Counted from the stretch's first letter, positions 1-8,757 are shown. The stretch: 64,000 bases of DNA from Halobiforma lacisalsi AJ5 (GCF_000226975.2 NZ_CP019285.1:1612001-1676000); one strand, 5' to 3'. Notes: generated by a model not told the origin, from the sequence alone. A program made the numbers and translations.

Positions 1-64
1 GGATTTCCAGCGGGACGAGCGTGCGCGTCCGTCGGTTCGAATCGTCGGTTGGTGAATCTGTCAT
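1..64 (-). CDS. Start of a probable universal stress protein (UspA) gene, cut by window edge
   Basis: Reading leftward from an ATG at 64 gives about 21 residues that run off the window: a short polar N-terminus and then RTLVPLEI. That is how UspA proteins attached to haloarchaeal amino-acid permeases usually begin (a charged stretch followed by a beta strand of type VLVPL). The gene lies 36 bases downstream of the permease stop on the same strand, which fits the common APC permease-UspA operon. Only the first codons are visible, so the family call is an inference from this motif and the context. Confidence 0.5.
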   Translation of the reverse strand, partial: MTDSPTDDSNRRTRTLVPLEI

Positions 65-99
65 GGTAGATCTATCACGGTGGGTGTGAACTCATGGGA

Positions 100-1521
100 T
101 CACAGTTTGCCTTTGAGGTCCACGTCGCGGGCGTAGTAGACGTACCAGCCGGCGGTCAGCAGCATGACTCCGAGGCCGACGATCTGTGAGGCTCGCTGCA
201 TGAATCCGATCAACGCGAAGCTACTGATGGCCCCCAGAACGGGAACGACCGGGTAGCCGGGCACCCGGAACTCGGGGTCGTACCAGTCGGGTTCGTCGCG
301 CCGCAGGGCGATCAGCGCCACGCAGATCAGCCCGTACATGATGAGATGGAGGAAGGAGGCGACCTCCGCGAGCAGTTCGACGCGGCCGGTCGCGGTCAAC
401 ACGAGGATGGGGCCGCCCGCAAGTCCGAGCGCGACGTGGGGCGTCCCGTATCGCAGGTTGATTCGGCTCGCTCCCGCCGGGAGAAGTGCGTCCCTCGAGA
501 CGGCGTAGATCGCACGGGAGGTGCTCAGTACCGAGGCGTTGGCGCTGGACATCGTTGCGAGCAGCCCGCCGAAGACGATGGCGACGGCACCGGCGGTGCC
601 GAGGTAGTGGCGGCCGACCTCGACCATCGCCGTTTCGCCGAGGTCCGCGAGGCGATCGCTGCCGAACGCACTCGTCGCGACGAAGACGGTCACGACGTAG
701 AGGACGCCGACGACCAGCACCGATCCCACCATCGCCAGGGGCAGGTTCCGGCCGGGGGATTTCATCTCGCCGGCGACGGTCGCAACCTGTGCGAAGCCCA
801 GATACGAGGTGAAGACCAGCGCCGCGGTCGAAAACACGGGGACCGCGCCGAAGGGCGCGAACTGCTCGCGGGCAGCCGGATCGCCGATGAGGCCGGCCGC
901 GTCCAGCCCGCCGTACGCCAGGAAGGCCACGAGGATCGAGAGCAACAGCGCGACGACGCCGTTCTGGAGCTTCGCCGCGTTTTCGGTCCCCGTGACGTTC
1001 AGGGCGGTAAACCCCGCGCCGAACAGCAACGCCGTCGGGATGACCAACCCCTCGCCGACCGTGATTCCGAGTTCGGCCAGCGTATCGACCGCGTAGTAGC
1101 CGAACCCGACGAGGTAGAACGCGGTCGCGAACACCAGCCCGAACCACAGCGAGAGCCCGACGACGGTCCCGGCGAGGGTCCCCAGCCCGCGGGAGATGAA
1201 GTAGTAGCCGCCGCCGGATTTCGGCATCGCGGTCGCGAGTTCCGAGGCCGGGAGCGCGACCAGCAGCGCCACGACGGCCCCGATGGCGAACGAGGCCGCG
1301 GCCGCGGGTCCCGCGTTGCCGGCCGCCAGCCCGGGGAAGACGAAGATCCCTGCACCGATCATCGTCCCGATCCCGATCGCGAGCCCGCCGGCCAGTCCCA
1401 GGGTCCGCTCGAGTTCGGCCTCGTCGGTGATCGTCGCCTCCTCGGTCTCGACGGTCGGCTCGATCCGGGGCGTTTCCCCTTCCACGTTGGTTCCGCCTGT
1501 CGGGGGCGACGTGTCGCCCAT
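100..1521 (-). CDS. APC-superfamily amino-acid permease
   Basis: A 473-residue integral membrane transporter, probably taking up an amino acid or related amine across the cell membrane. After a polar N-terminus of about 40 residues there are about twelve hydrophobic helices. Helix 1 carries the APC signature [15 protein letters not shown], whose broken helix binds the substrate alpha-amino and carboxyl groups. Helix 3 has the SGGGYYF motif. The length is that of the bare transporter; the C-terminal UspA domains found in many haloarchaeal relatives are absent, but a separate UspA-like gene appears to follow at the window edge. A TATA-like box (ACATATAGC on the minus strand, about 1543-1550) lies some 25 bases before the ATG, so the transcript is probably leaderless. 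The substrate cannot be told from sequence. Confidence 0.9.
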   Translation of the reverse strand: MGDTSPPTGGTNVEGETPRIEPTVETEEATITDEAELERTLGLAGGLAIGIGTMIGAGIFVFPGLAAGNAGPAAAASFAIGAVVALLVALPASELATAMPKSGGGYYFISRGLGTLAGTVVGLSLWFGLVFATAFYLVGFGYYAVDTLAELGITVGEGLVIPTALLFGAGFTALNVTGTENAAKLQNGVVALLLSILVAFLAYGGLDAAGLIGDPAAREQFAPFGAVPVFSTAALVFTSYLGFAQVATVAGEMKSPGRNLPLAMVGSVLVVGVLYVVTVFVATSAFGSDRLADLGETAMVEVGRHYLGTAGAVAIVFGGLLATMSSANASVLSTSRAIYAVSRDALLPAGASRINLRYGTPHVALGLAGGPILVLTATGRVELLAEVASFLHLIMYGLICVALIALRRDEPDWYDPEFRVPGYPVVPVLGAISSFALIGFMQRASQIVGLGVMLLTAGWYVYYARDVDLKGKL

Positions 1522-1609
1522 ACTGGCCCCTGTTCCGGCCGGACATATAGCTCTACTGTTGGGTCTAGTCGCGACGACGGCGTCTCATACGGTTTACTGT
1601 AAGTCATTT

Positions 1610-1646
1610 CCGGCGCAACCGTGGCCCGGGGCAGCGGTTGCGCCGG
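1610..1646. repeat. Perfect 11-bp inverted repeat between two genes
   Basis: CCGGCGCAACC (1610-1620) and GGTTGCGCCGG (1636-1646) are exact reverse complements around a 15-base GC-rich loop. The hairpin lies 23 bases past the stop of the tRNA-binding protein gene and upstream of the permease promoter. It could be a 3' processing or termination structure, or a site for a DNA-binding protein. No T-run follows it, so a simple intrinsic terminator is not well supported. Confidence 0.55.
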
Positions 1647-1668
1647 TAAATCGTTATAGCAATCCGTC

Positions 1669-1998
1669 TCAGAAGAGCAGGCCGCCCAGCGGGACCTCCG
1701 CCTCGGGTTCGACCAGCACGGGATACTCGTCCTCGCCGGGGACGCCGACGGTCAGCGCCTCGGATTTGAACCCGGCGATCCGCACCTCGCCGAGGTTCGT
1801 CGCACACAGCACCTGTCGTCCCTCGAGGTCTTCGGGATCGTAGTGGTGATCGAGTTGCGCCGCCGACTGGATCTCGCCGCCCGCCTCGCCGAGGTCGATC
1901 CACAGTTTCGTCATTTTCGGCTTTCTCGCCTCGGTGAACGACTCGGCCTCGAGCACTTCGCCGACGCGAATTTCGACGTCAAACGGGTTCTCGACCAT
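1669..1998 (-). CDS. CsaA-like tRNA-binding domain protein
   Basis: A 109-residue stand-alone OB-fold domain of the EMAPII/MetRS C-terminal/CsaA class. It binds tRNA or acts as a chaperone-like protein in the cytoplasm. Visible family features are the opening FDVEIRVGEV strand, the central KPKMTKLWIDLG segment, the RQVLCATNLGEVRIAGFKSEALTVG core (here split by the usual basic and small residues), and PLGGLLF at the C-terminus. The reading frame extends to a GTG at 2013, but ATG at 1998 gives the normal family N-terminus (MVENPFDVEIRVGEV) and is preferred. It is transcribed alone, upstream of and on the same strand as the permease. Confidence 0.85.
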   Translation of the reverse strand: MVENPFDVEIRVGEVLEAESFTEARKPKMTKLWIDLGEAGGEIQSAAQLDHHYDPEDLEGRQVLCATNLGEVRIAGFKSEALTVGVPGEDEYPVLVEPEAEVPLGGLLF

Positions 1999-2101
1999 GA
2001 CTCGTGGTATCACGCCGCCGGGAATGAGAGTTCGGTTTCCGGCACCGCTCGCGACCGTGCTCGAGTCAGGATCGGTGACCGCCCGGATCTCCTGGAATAG
2101 A

Positions 2102-2136
2102 TTTATGAGGGTGTAAAGTATGCTTTACTGTAAAGC
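2102..2136 (+). promoter_or_regulatory. Promoter with overlapping palindromes, probable autoregulatory operator
   Basis: A TATA-like box (TTTATGA, 2102-2108) stands about 30 bases before the ATG at 2137. Between them are two nested palindromes sharing one half-site: GTAAAG-TATG-CTTTAC (2113-2128) and CTTTAC-T-GTAAAG (2123-2135). The sites run right up to the start codon, so a bound protein would cover the transcription start. The XRE-type regulator encoded second in this operon is the obvious candidate ligand. Confidence 0.6.
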
Positions 2137-2568
2137 ATGTTTGACAGCATACGATCGATCCGCGATCCGTTCGCGGCCGGGAAACGAACGTACGAACGGC
2201 TGGTCTGGGGTCTGGTCCTCGTCGGCTGTCTTGCCCTCGTCGCCGGCATCGTCGTCGACGCACGACTCGCCGGGACCGCGAGCTATCTCGTGACGGTCTG
2301 GGTGGCGATGGCGGTGGCCTTTGGCTATCCCCACGTCTCCGACGTCACGCTGCTGGACGAGCGCGACGCCGAGATCCACGACCGCGCCAGCGGGCTGACG
2401 ATCACCGTCGTCTGCGTGGCGACGCTGTCGGTCGTTCCGGCGCTGTACGTGCTCGATGCCGGCGGCTACGTCACGATCGGGGCGACGCTGTGGGGGGTCA
2501 TCTATGCGGTGTCGGCCCTCGGGCTTCTCTACGGCGCGTGCTATACGGTCGTCAGTCGGCGGCGGTGA
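2137..2568 (+). CDS. DUF2178-type four-helix membrane protein
   Basis: A 143-residue protein with four predicted transmembrane helices (about residues 22-42, 48-66, 85-105 and 114-135) joined by short loops; the second loop holds the acidic segment LLDERDAEIHDRASG. That layout, with the conserved DERD..EIHDRAS stretch between helices 2 and 3, is typical of DUF2178 proteins. They are regularly encoded just ahead of a small XRE regulator, as here with a 4-base gap. No enzymatic residues are apparent. The pair may form a membrane-linked regulatory unit, but its role is unknown. The start codon follows the palindromic promoter directly, with no room for a Shine-Dalgarno site, so translation is likely leaderless. 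Confidence 0.8.
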   Translation: MFDSIRSIRDPFAAGKRTYERLVWGLVLVGCLALVAGIVVDARLAGTASYLVTVWVAMAVAFGYPHVSDVTLLDERDAEIHDRASGLTITVVCVATLSVVPALYVLDAGGYVTIGATLWGVIYAVSALGLLYGACYTVVSRRR

Positions 2569-2572
2569 TCGC

Positions 2573-2788
2573 ATGAAAAACGACGTGCCGAACCGTCGCG
2601 AGGCAGCGGGCCTCAGCCAGGGCGAACTCGCAGAGGAAGTCGGCGTCACCCGCCAGACGATCAACGCCATCGAACGGGAGCGATACGATCCCTCGCTCGA
2701 GTTGGCGTTCGAGCTGGCCGACCACTTCGACTGTCGGATCGAGGACCTGTTCGAGCCGGAACTCGACGGGAACGGATCGGAGCCGTAG
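2573..2788 (+). CDS. Small XRE/Cro-type HTH transcriptional regulator
   Basis: A 71-residue single-domain DNA-binding protein. The helix-turn-helix is explicit: an LSQGELAEEVGVTRQTINAIE segment (about residues 14-33), then YDPSLELAFELADHF and the dimer-side IEDLFEPEL. This matches the YgzD-like compact XRE regulators with no extra sensor domain. Translation from ATG 2573 follows the membrane protein stop by 4 bases, so the two are co-transcribed. It probably represses its own operon through the nested GTAAAG/CTTTAC palindromes at 2113-2135 (inference). What signal it answers is not visible; the partner membrane protein could be involved. Confidence 0.9.
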   Translation: MKNDVPNRREAAGLSQGELAEEVGVTRQTINAIERERYDPSLELAFELADHFDCRIEDLFEPELDGNGSEP

Positions 2789-2808
2789 GGGAGGACCCCG
2801 GTTCGTCG

Positions 2809-4170
2809 CTATGCCTCGAGCGCGCCGGCCAGCGAACGGAGCCGCTCGGCGAGCGTCTCGGCATCGCGGGCGATCAGTTTCGTCATCGGCTCCTTGCCGA
2901 CGTCGCCCCGGTCGACGACGGCGACGGGCGGCTCCTCGCGGTCGGCGAACGCCTGCCGTGCTCCCCAGCCCATCGTCTCGCCTTCCGTCTCCGAGACGTC
3001 TGCGGGCTCGTCCGTGCGGTCGTACTCGGCGACCGTCCAGCCCAGGTCCTCGAGCGCGTCCTCGACGTCCGGGGCGAACCGGCAGTTGGCCGCGAACCGC
3101 AACTCGGGGGTGAACTCCCGGGCCGACAGCAGGAAGCGTGCGACGTGGCTCGAGGCGCCGAACCGGACGCCCCGGTTCGGCTCGATCCCGGAGAGCGTCC
3201 GGGTGATTCGTCCCTCGACGGCCGCCGTCTCCGCGACGGTCTCGGCGTAGGGGGTCGCGCCGACGACGTTCATTCCGACCTCGGGGACGAGCGCCGCCGC
3301 GTCGGCTTCCACGAGATGCTCGACGACGGCTTCGACCTCCTCGGCGGTCGGCTCGCGTGCAGCCCGGTTGCGCAGTTCGACGGCGTGGTTGACCGCACCC
3401 GGCCCCTCGCCGACGTCGTAGTGGTACCGGACTGCGCGGGCCAGAAAGTCGGTCGCGCCGTCAACTGCGGCCTCGAGATCGTCGCCCTGGGCCAGGCGGG
3501 CGGCGATCGCGGCCGCGAGCGCACAGCCGGAGCCGTGGGTCGCCTCGGTGCCGATCCGCGGGTGTTCGTACGTCGTCGTCTCATCGCCGGTGACGAGGAC
3601 GTCCCGGACGGTCTCGCCGGGGACGTGGCCGCCCTTGATGAGCGCCGCGTCGACGCCCAGGTCGAGCAGTTCCTCGCCGGCCTCGCAGGCGCTCTCCTGG
3701 TCCGTGACGGCGACGCCGGTCAGCACTTCGGCCTCGTCGGCGTTGGGCGTGGCGACGGCCGCCTCCGCGAGCAGGTCCTCGTAGGCGCGTTCTGCCTCGG
3801 GCTCGAGCAGGCGGTCCCCGGAGGTGGCGACCATGACGGGGTCGACCACCAGCGGGAACGCGAAGTCGGCGGCCCGCTCGGCGACGGTTTCGACGATCTC
3901 CGTCGTCGCGAGCATGCCTGTCTTCGCGGCCCCGACGGCGAAGTCGTCGGTGACGGCGTCGATCTGGGCCGCGACCTCCTCTCGCGGGAGCGCGTACGAG
4001 GACTCGACGCCGCGGGTGTGCTGGGCGGTGACGGCCGTGATCGCCGACGTGCCGAAGACGCCGTGGGCGGTCATCGTCGCGAGGTCGGCCTGGATCCCGG
4101 CACCGCCGCCGGAGTCGCTGCCCGCGATGGTCAGCGCGACGGGACGGGTGTCCGGTGCTGGCGTTCGCAT
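2809..4170 (-). CDS. thiDN: Bifunctional HMP(-P) kinase / thiamine-phosphate synthase (ThiD-ThiN fusion)
   Basis: A 453-residue cytoplasmic enzyme of thiamine synthesis. Residues 1 to about 265 are the ribokinase-fold ThiD kinase, which phosphorylates hydroxymethylpyrimidine twice; it shows [15 protein letters not shown] at the start, [11 protein letters not shown] in the middle and the [12 protein letters not shown] anion-hole motif. Residues from about 270 to the end form the archaeal ThiN domain, which replaces bacterial ThiE in joining HMP-PP to thiazole phosphate; typical stretches are [25 protein letters not shown] and [13 protein letters not shown]. The fusion order is normal for archaea. 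A TATA-like sequence at 4190-4197 (minus strand) is about 24 bases from the ATG, so the message is probably leaderless. Confidence 0.93.
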   Translation of the reverse strand: MRTPAPDTRPVALTIAGSDSGGGAGIQADLATMTAHGVFGTSAITAVTAQHTRGVESSYALPREEVAAQIDAVTDDFAVGAAKTGMLATTEIVETVAERAADFAFPLVVDPVMVATSGDRLLEPEAERAYEDLLAEAAVATPNADEAEVLTGVAVTDQESACEAGEELLDLGVDAALIKGGHVPGETVRDVLVTGDETTTYEHPRIGTEATHGSGCALAAAIAARLAQGDDLEAAVDGATDFLARAVRYHYDVGEGPGAVNHAVELRNRAAREPTAEEVEAVVEHLVEADAAALVPEVGMNVVGATPYAETVAETAAVEGRITRTLSGIEPNRGVRFGASSHVARFLLSAREFTPELRFAANCRFAPDVEDALEDLGWTVAEYDRTDEPADVSETEGETMGWGARQAFADREEPPVAVVDRGDVGKEPMTKLIARDAETLAERLRSLAGALEA

Positions 4171-4279
4171 ACCCGACCCTATTCTCGGGTTATACTAATC
4201 CGTGATGGTCCGCGCGAGTGACAGTCGCGTTCGACGACCGCACCAAACGCTATACGTACGCGTCACGCCAATCTCGACC
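4171..4279. promoter_or_regulatory. Divergent promoter region, thiDN and nosD
   Basis: Two TATA-like boxes face away from each other in 109 bases: TTAGTATAA on the minus strand (4190-4198) for thiDN and GCTATACG on the plus strand (4249-4256) for the nosD operon. Each is 24-28 bases from the chosen start codon, which supports leaderless transcription both ways and supports choosing GTG 4280 for nosD. Confidence 0.55.
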
Positions 4280-6256
4280 GTGCCCAATCGTTCGTGGCGC
4301 GTCGTCGGCGCGGTCGTCCTCCTCCTGGTCGGCTCGGTCGCCGCAATCGGCCCGTTCGTGGTCGAGGTCGAGTCGACGACGCCGGAACCGGCCCCCTTCG
4401 ACGACACCGTCTCCATGGGGCTGCCCCTGTCCGAGGAGTACGGCCTCGAGGAGCGGGTCGCACTGCCGAAGGCGCAGGTCTTCTATTCCCAGTACGAGTA
4501 CGTCGTCGGCTACTACGGGATCGACACCTACGTCGATACGAGCCGGGAAGCCGGTCATTCACAGCAGTTCGGCTACCCGCTCGCGGTGTACGTGACGGAT
4601 TACTCGACGGTCGACGTCGAGCTCACCGAGGAGGGGTATCCCGCGGTCGCCGAGCGCGGGGAACCCGGCTGGGTCGACGCCGAACGCGCGTGGTACGTCC
4701 ACGACAGCGAGGCGGCGACGCCGCGGGGGAACGCGATCCTTCCCTTCTCCGACCGGGTCGACGCCGAGGCGTTCGCCGACGCCCGCGGCGGGACCGTCCT
4801 CGCGTGGACGGATCTGCTCGAGGCCGAGTTCGACCGGGCGGAGGCGACCGTCGTCCGCGACCGGGTCGACGACCACCGCGCGGACGGCGACCGCCGCGTC
4901 GCGGCGGGGGCCGACCTCCGGGACCGGCCCGTCTCGACCGTCGTCGGCGAGGACGCCGACACCATCCAGGGGGCGATCGACGACGCGCCAGCGAACACGA
5001 CCGTCCGGATCCCGGCCGGGGAGTACGAGGAACGTCTCGAGATCGATCGCCCGCTCACGCTCGTCGGCGACGGGAACGTCACCATCGACGGCGGCGGTAA
5101 CGGGTCGGTGATCACGACGACGGCGAACCGGACCGCGCTGATCGACCTCGAGATCACCGATTCCGGGACCGTGCAACAGGGCTCCGGCGAGTTGCCGGGA
5201 TTCGATCCCCAGGAGGACGGCGACGACGAGGAGTGGGACGCGACGTTCGAGCGTAACTACGCCGGCGGCGACGCCGGAATCGCGGCCCACTCCGCGACCG
5301 ACTCGCTGATCGAGAACGTCACGATCGACTCCGAGATCACCGGGATCGTCCTCCGGCGCAGCGGCGAGTCCGTCGTCCGTAACGTGACCGTCCACAGCCC
5401 CGAGATGTGGGAGGACGGCCACGCGGCGATCCTGGCGTTTCGTTCGCCGATCGTCGTCGAGAACTCGACGGTGTACGACGGCCGCGACGCCGTCTACTCC
5501 CACCGGTCGCCGGGGCTGGTCGTCCGGGACAACTACTTCGAGGGGAACCGCCTCGGCGTCCACCTGATGCACACCTCGGACTCGCTGGTCGCGGACAACC
5601 GGCTTCGGAACCAGTCCAACACGGGGATCTACGTCATGACCGGGCCGGAGCGCAACGCCGTCGTCGGCAACGACATCAGCAACGCCGACTACGCGCTGTT
5701 CCCCAGCGGGAGCGACTCCTACATCGCCGACAACGTCCTCACGGACAGTCGCGTCGGTCTGCGGGTCGACGCGACCGGGACGATCTACGAGCGAAACGTC
5801 GTCGCCGGCAACGAGATCGGGGCCCAGACGCGCTCGATGCTCCCGACGAATCGGGTGACGCGAAACGACTTCGTCGAGAACGACGTCCACGCGGACGCGG
5901 GAACCGGCCCGCTGCGGATCTGGACCGACGACGGCGTCGGCAACTACTGGCAGGGCGCGACGGCTCTCGACACGGCCGGCCGGGACGGCTCCGTCATGGA
6001 GCGGTCCTACTCGCCGACCGACCCCGTCGACCGGCGGCTCCACCGGGTCGACGGCGCGGAGACGCTGTCGCGTGCGCCCGCTCTCGATGCACTCGAGGGT
6101 CTACAGGGGACCGTCCCCGGGATGCGGACCGGCAGCGTCGTCGATCTGGCACCGACCTGTGAACCGAACAACCCGGACCTCCTCGAGCGGACCGAGTGGG
6201 CCGATCGAGCGTGGTCCTGCGATCGAACGCAACCGACGAGTTACGGTGAGACATGA
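4280..6256 (+). CDS. nosD: NosD-like beta-helix protein with N-terminal NosL-like domain (copy 1)
   Basis: A 658-residue protein, exported or anchored by one N-terminal hydrophobic helix (about residues 5-27). NosD works with NosF and NosY outside the cell membrane in maturing the copper centre of nitrous oxide reductase. Residues about 60-195 resemble NosL: YVTDYSTVDV, WYVHDSE and DAEAFADARGGTV match the neighbouring NosL at 8152, but the copper-ligand cysteines and methionine are missing. From about residue 220 (VVGEDADTIQGAIDDAP) it is a right-handed parallel beta-helix of the periplasmic copper-binding/CASH type, with repeats such as IENVTIDSEITGIVLR and GVHLMHTSDSLVADN. Two cysteines close the protein (TCEPNNPDLL and SCDRT). 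GTG 4280 is chosen because it lies 27 bases after a TATA box and directly before the signal helix; the frame is open from 4202. nosF follows after one base. Confidence 0.85.
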   Translation: MPNRSWRVVGAVVLLLVGSVAAIGPFVVEVESTTPEPAPFDDTVSMGLPLSEEYGLEERVALPKAQVFYSQYEYVVGYYGIDTYVDTSREAGHSQQFGYPLAVYVTDYSTVDVELTEEGYPAVAERGEPGWVDAERAWYVHDSEAATPRGNAILPFSDRVDAEAFADARGGTVLAWTDLLEAEFDRAEATVVRDRVDDHRADGDRRVAAGADLRDRPVSTVVGEDADTIQGAIDDAPANTTVRIPAGEYEERLEIDRPLTLVGDGNVTIDGGGNGSVITTTANRTALIDLEITDSGTVQQGSGELPGFDPQEDGDDEEWDATFERNYAGGDAGIAAHSATDSLIENVTIDSEITGIVLRRSGESVVRNVTVHSPEMWEDGHAAILAFRSPIVVENSTVYDGRDAVYSHRSPGLVVRDNYFEGNRLGVHLMHTSDSLVADNRLRNQSNTGIYVMTGPERNAVVGNDISNADYALFPSGSDSYIADNVLTDSRVGLRVDATGTIYERNVVAGNEIGAQTRSMLPTNRVTRNDFVENDVHADAGTGPLRIWTDDGVGNYWQGATALDTAGRDGSVMERSYSPTDPVDRRLHRVDGAETLSRAPALDALEGLQGTVPGMRTGSVVDLAPTCEPNNPDLLERTEWADRAWSCDRTQPTSYGET

Positions 6257-6257
6257 T

Positions 6258-7190
6258 ATGACCGACGAGACGGCCAGCCCGAACGCGGCGCCGACCGGCG
6301 ACTCGAGCGCCGCGTCCCGAGCGCGGGAATCGAACGACGACAACGACTCCGAGAGCAATCGCAGGGGACGGGCAAACGCACCCCCGGCCGACGCGAGCGT
6401 TGACCCCGAACCGCGGTCCGGAACCCGGTCCGAGCGGGACTCGACGCCGGAGACGGACCGAGCGCCCGTTCTCGAGGCGACGGACGTCGACCACGCCTAC
6501 GGGGACGTCTCCGTTCTGGAGGACCTCTCGATGGCCGTCGACGCCGGGGCCGTCACCGCCCTGGTCGGGCCGAACGGCTCCGGCAAGACGACCCTGCTGC
6601 GGGTGCTCGCCGGCCTGCTCGAGCCGACGTCGGGCTCGGTCGCCTACGAGGGCCGGGAGGCCGTCCGCCGGATCGGGTATCTTCCACAGCAGCCCGCCTT
6701 CCGCCCGGGGTTCACCGTCCTCGAGACGCTGGAGTTCTACTCGTCGCTCGTCGGCGCCGACGCGGACGACGCGATGGGCCGCCTCGAGACGGTCGGACTG
6801 GCGGATGCGGCCGATCGGCCCGTCGAGGCGCTCTCGGGCGGCATGACACGACTCGCCGGGATCGCACAGGCGACGATCGGCGATCCGCCGGTCGTCGTAC
6901 TGGACGAGCCGGCGAGCGGCCTCGATCCCGGCATGAGCAGACACGTCTTCGAGATCGCTTCGGAGTTCGCCGCGGAGGGGACGGCGGTCCTGCTGAGTTC
7001 CCACGACCTCGGACTGGTCGACCGCGTCGCCGACGAGGTCGCGATACTCGACGAGGGGCGGATCGTCCGCCGGGGACCGCCCGCGGCGCTGCGGGCGGAC
7101 CTCGGCGTCGACTCGTTGCGCGGGGTCTACGAGGAGTCGGTCGCAGCCGAGGCCGGCACCGTGCGGGTGCAGGGGGTGACCGACGAATGA
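6258..7190 (+). CDS. nosF: NosF-type ABC transporter ATPase
   Basis: A 310-residue cytoplasmic ATP-binding subunit that powers the NosY membrane partner. A disordered, acidic N-terminus of about 75 residues precedes the ABC domain. Motifs in order: Walker A GPNGSGKTT, Q-loop region YLPQQPAF, signature LSGGMTRLAG, Walker B VVVLDEPASGLDPG and switch histidine SSHDLGLV. ATG 6258 is chosen (MTDETASPNA); the frame is open further upstream but that would overlap nosD. It starts one base after the nosD stop and overlaps nosY by four bases (ATGA), so the three are translationally coupled. Together NosDFY are thought to move a sulfur species or assist metal-site assembly; the exact cargo cannot be read from sequence. 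Confidence 0.88.
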   Translation: MTDETASPNAAPTGDSSAASRARESNDDNDSESNRRGRANAPPADASVDPEPRSGTRSERDSTPETDRAPVLEATDVDHAYGDVSVLEDLSMAVDAGAVTALVGPNGSGKTTLLRVLAGLLEPTSGSVAYEGREAVRRIGYLPQQPAFRPGFTVLETLEFYSSLVGADADDAMGRLETVGLADAADRPVEALSGGMTRLAGIAQATIGDPPVVVLDEPASGLDPGMSRHVFEIASEFAAEGTAVLLSSHDLGLVDRVADEVAILDEGRIVRRGPPAALRADLGVDSLRGVYEESVAAEAGTVRVQGVTDE

Positions 7191-8065
7191 GCGGCGAATC
7201 CGGCGAGACGCGAGCGGCAACCGCGGCCGAATCCCAGCGCGAGCCGTCGATCCCGAGCACCGGTCACCGCCTGTGGACGATCGTCGACCGCGAACTCCAC
7301 ACCGTGGCCCGAACCCGGACCTTCTACCTCCTCGCCGCCGCGCTCGCGGCCGTCGTCCTCGGGATCACCTGGATCGGCGACGGGTTCACTGCGGGGTATC
7401 TCCCCACGACCGTCGACCTCCTGACGCCGCTCGAGTTGCTCGTCCCGATCGTCGCCGTCGCGTTCGGCTACCGGGCGATCCTGGGCGACGAACTGCGGGG
7501 CGAACTCGACGTCCTCGAGACCTATCCCGTCTCGTCCCGCGAGATCGTCCTTGGGGTCTACGCGGGCCGGGCCGTCGGCGTCGCCGTCGCGATCGCGGTG
7601 CCGCTCGTGCTGGCCGCGGTCGGGATCGCATTGGGGGGCGAAGATCCCGTCGCTATCTACGCGACCCACACGGGTGCGGACTCGCCGATCCTGTTCGCCC
7701 GGTTCCTCGTCCTGACGGTCCTGTTCGGCCTCGTCCTCCTGGCGGTCGCGATCGCCATCTCCGCGCTGGTCGGCGGGACCCGCAGCGCCCTCGCGCTGGC
7801 GGTCGTCGCGCTCGTCGCCCTGCTGATCGGCTTCGACCTGGCGCTGGTCTACGGGCTCGCGGAGGGCGTGATCGGCGAGGCCGACCTGCTGTACTCGCTG
7901 GCGATCAGTCCGCTGAGCGCGTACCGCGGGCTCGTCCTCGAGACGACGGTCGTCGTCGCCTCGGGAACGGGACCGCGCGTGGCCTCGCCGCTGGCCAGTC
8001 TGATCGGGCTTGCCGCCTGGACCGTCGGCTCGCTCGCGGTCGCGATCTGGGGCGTCCGCCGGTAA
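7187..8065 (+). CDS. nosY: NosY-type ABC-2 membrane permease
   Basis: A 292-residue ABC-2 family integral membrane protein with six predicted helices. Hydrophobic segments begin near residues 45, 78, 125, 165, 205 and 265, and an amphipathic stretch between helices 2 and 3 holds DELRGELDVLETYPVSSREIVLGVYAGR. That motif is typical of NosY permeases, which pair with NosF in the membrane and with NosD outside. The start ATG overlaps the nosF stop (ATGA), confirming the operon. A polar N-terminus of about 25 residues precedes the first contact helix. No nosL follows on this strand; the neighbouring nosL is convergent. Confidence 0.87.
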   Translation: MSGESGETRAATAAESQREPSIPSTGHRLWTIVDRELHTVARTRTFYLLAAALAAVVLGITWIGDGFTAGYLPTTVDLLTPLELLVPIVAVAFGYRAILGDELRGELDVLETYPVSSREIVLGVYAGRAVGVAVAIAVPLVLAAVGIALGGEDPVAIYATHTGADSPILFARFLVLTVLFGLVLLAVAIAISALVGGTRSALALAVVALVALLIGFDLALVYGLAEGVIGEADLLYSLAISPLSAYRGLVLETTVVVASGTGPRVASPLASLIGLAAWTVGSLAVAIWGVRR

Positions 8066-8129
8066 CGTAACTCGTGGCTCGAGCGGGAGCCGTCGCTGTG
8101 TCGCTTCATCGACTCGCTGATCCGTCGCG

Positions 8130-8135
8130 AAAAAA
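8130..8135 (-). terminator. T-run downstream of nosL copy 1
   Basis: Six Ts on the minus strand lie 17 bases beyond the nosL stop codon. Archaeal RNA polymerase stops at short U-runs, so this is a likely terminator for the leftward transcript. The rightward nosY transcript has no matching T-run here. Confidence 0.4.
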
Positions 8136-8151
8136 GTCGGTTCGTCCTCGG

Positions 8152-8757
8152 TTATCCGCCGCCCATCAGCGACATGACCAGTTCGCTGGTCACGTCCTCG
8201 TGATCGTACAGTTCGCCGCCGTGGTCGGCCCGGAACTCCTCGGCCTCGTCCCCGTCGGTGAAGCCGATCATCGACGGTCCCATCGCTCCCTGGACTTCGC
8301 TGTCGACGACCAGCGAGAGGTCCTCGACCGCCGCGAACGCCTCGGCCTCGAGGTGGTTGCTGATCTCCTCGATGTCGTCGGCCGTGTCGATGCTGTACTC
8401 GACGCTCGAGTAGTCGGTCAGGTAGGTGGCTTCGGGGTCGTCGCCCGCCTCGGAACGCTCGAAGGTGTAGGTGTACGTACACAGCGAGCTACAGAACTGT
8501 GCGGGCCGGTCCTCGCCGACGACGGCCTCGGCGTCGGCGTAGTGGGCCTGTCCGACGGGGCCGGGGTGCTGGCCGATCACCATCGTACACTGGTCGCAGG
8601 TCTGCTCGCCCTCGATCGTGATGGGATCGGGGGCGTCGCCGTCGCCGCCGAGACAGCCGGCGAGCGACGCGATCCCGACGCCGGCCGCGCCGACCAGCAC
8701 CGCGCGGCGGGGAACGCCGTCGCGGGGCCGACCTTCGTCTCTCGTTTGCTCGTCCAT
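8152..8757 (-). CDS. nosL: NosL-family copper-binding Tat lipoprotein (copy 1)
   Basis: A 201-residue lipoprotein facing the outside of the cell. The N-terminus has a Tat-like basic pair and a lipobox, IASLAGC, with the lipid-attachment cysteine near residue 31. The NosL copper motif CDQCTM follows at about residues 50-55, and a second cysteine pair, FCSSLC, sits near residue 85. YLTDYSSVEY, MGPSMIGF and EFRADHGGEL are family core segments. NosL delivers Cu(I) to nitrous oxide reductase or related copper enzymes. The frame is open to 8904, but ATG 8757 gives the signal peptide and is chosen. It converges on nosDFY and diverges from the SCO gene with a 146-base shared promoter region. Confidence 0.88.
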   Translation of the reverse strand: MDEQTRDEGRPRDGVPRRAVLVGAAGVGIASLAGCLGGDGDAPDPITIEGEQTCDQCTMVIGQHPGPVGQAHYADAEAVVGEDRPAQFCSSLCTYTYTFERSEAGDDPEATYLTDYSSVEYSIDTADDIEEISNHLEAEAFAAVEDLSLVVDSEVQGAMGPSMIGFTDGDEAEEFRADHGGELYDHEDVTSELVMSLMGGG

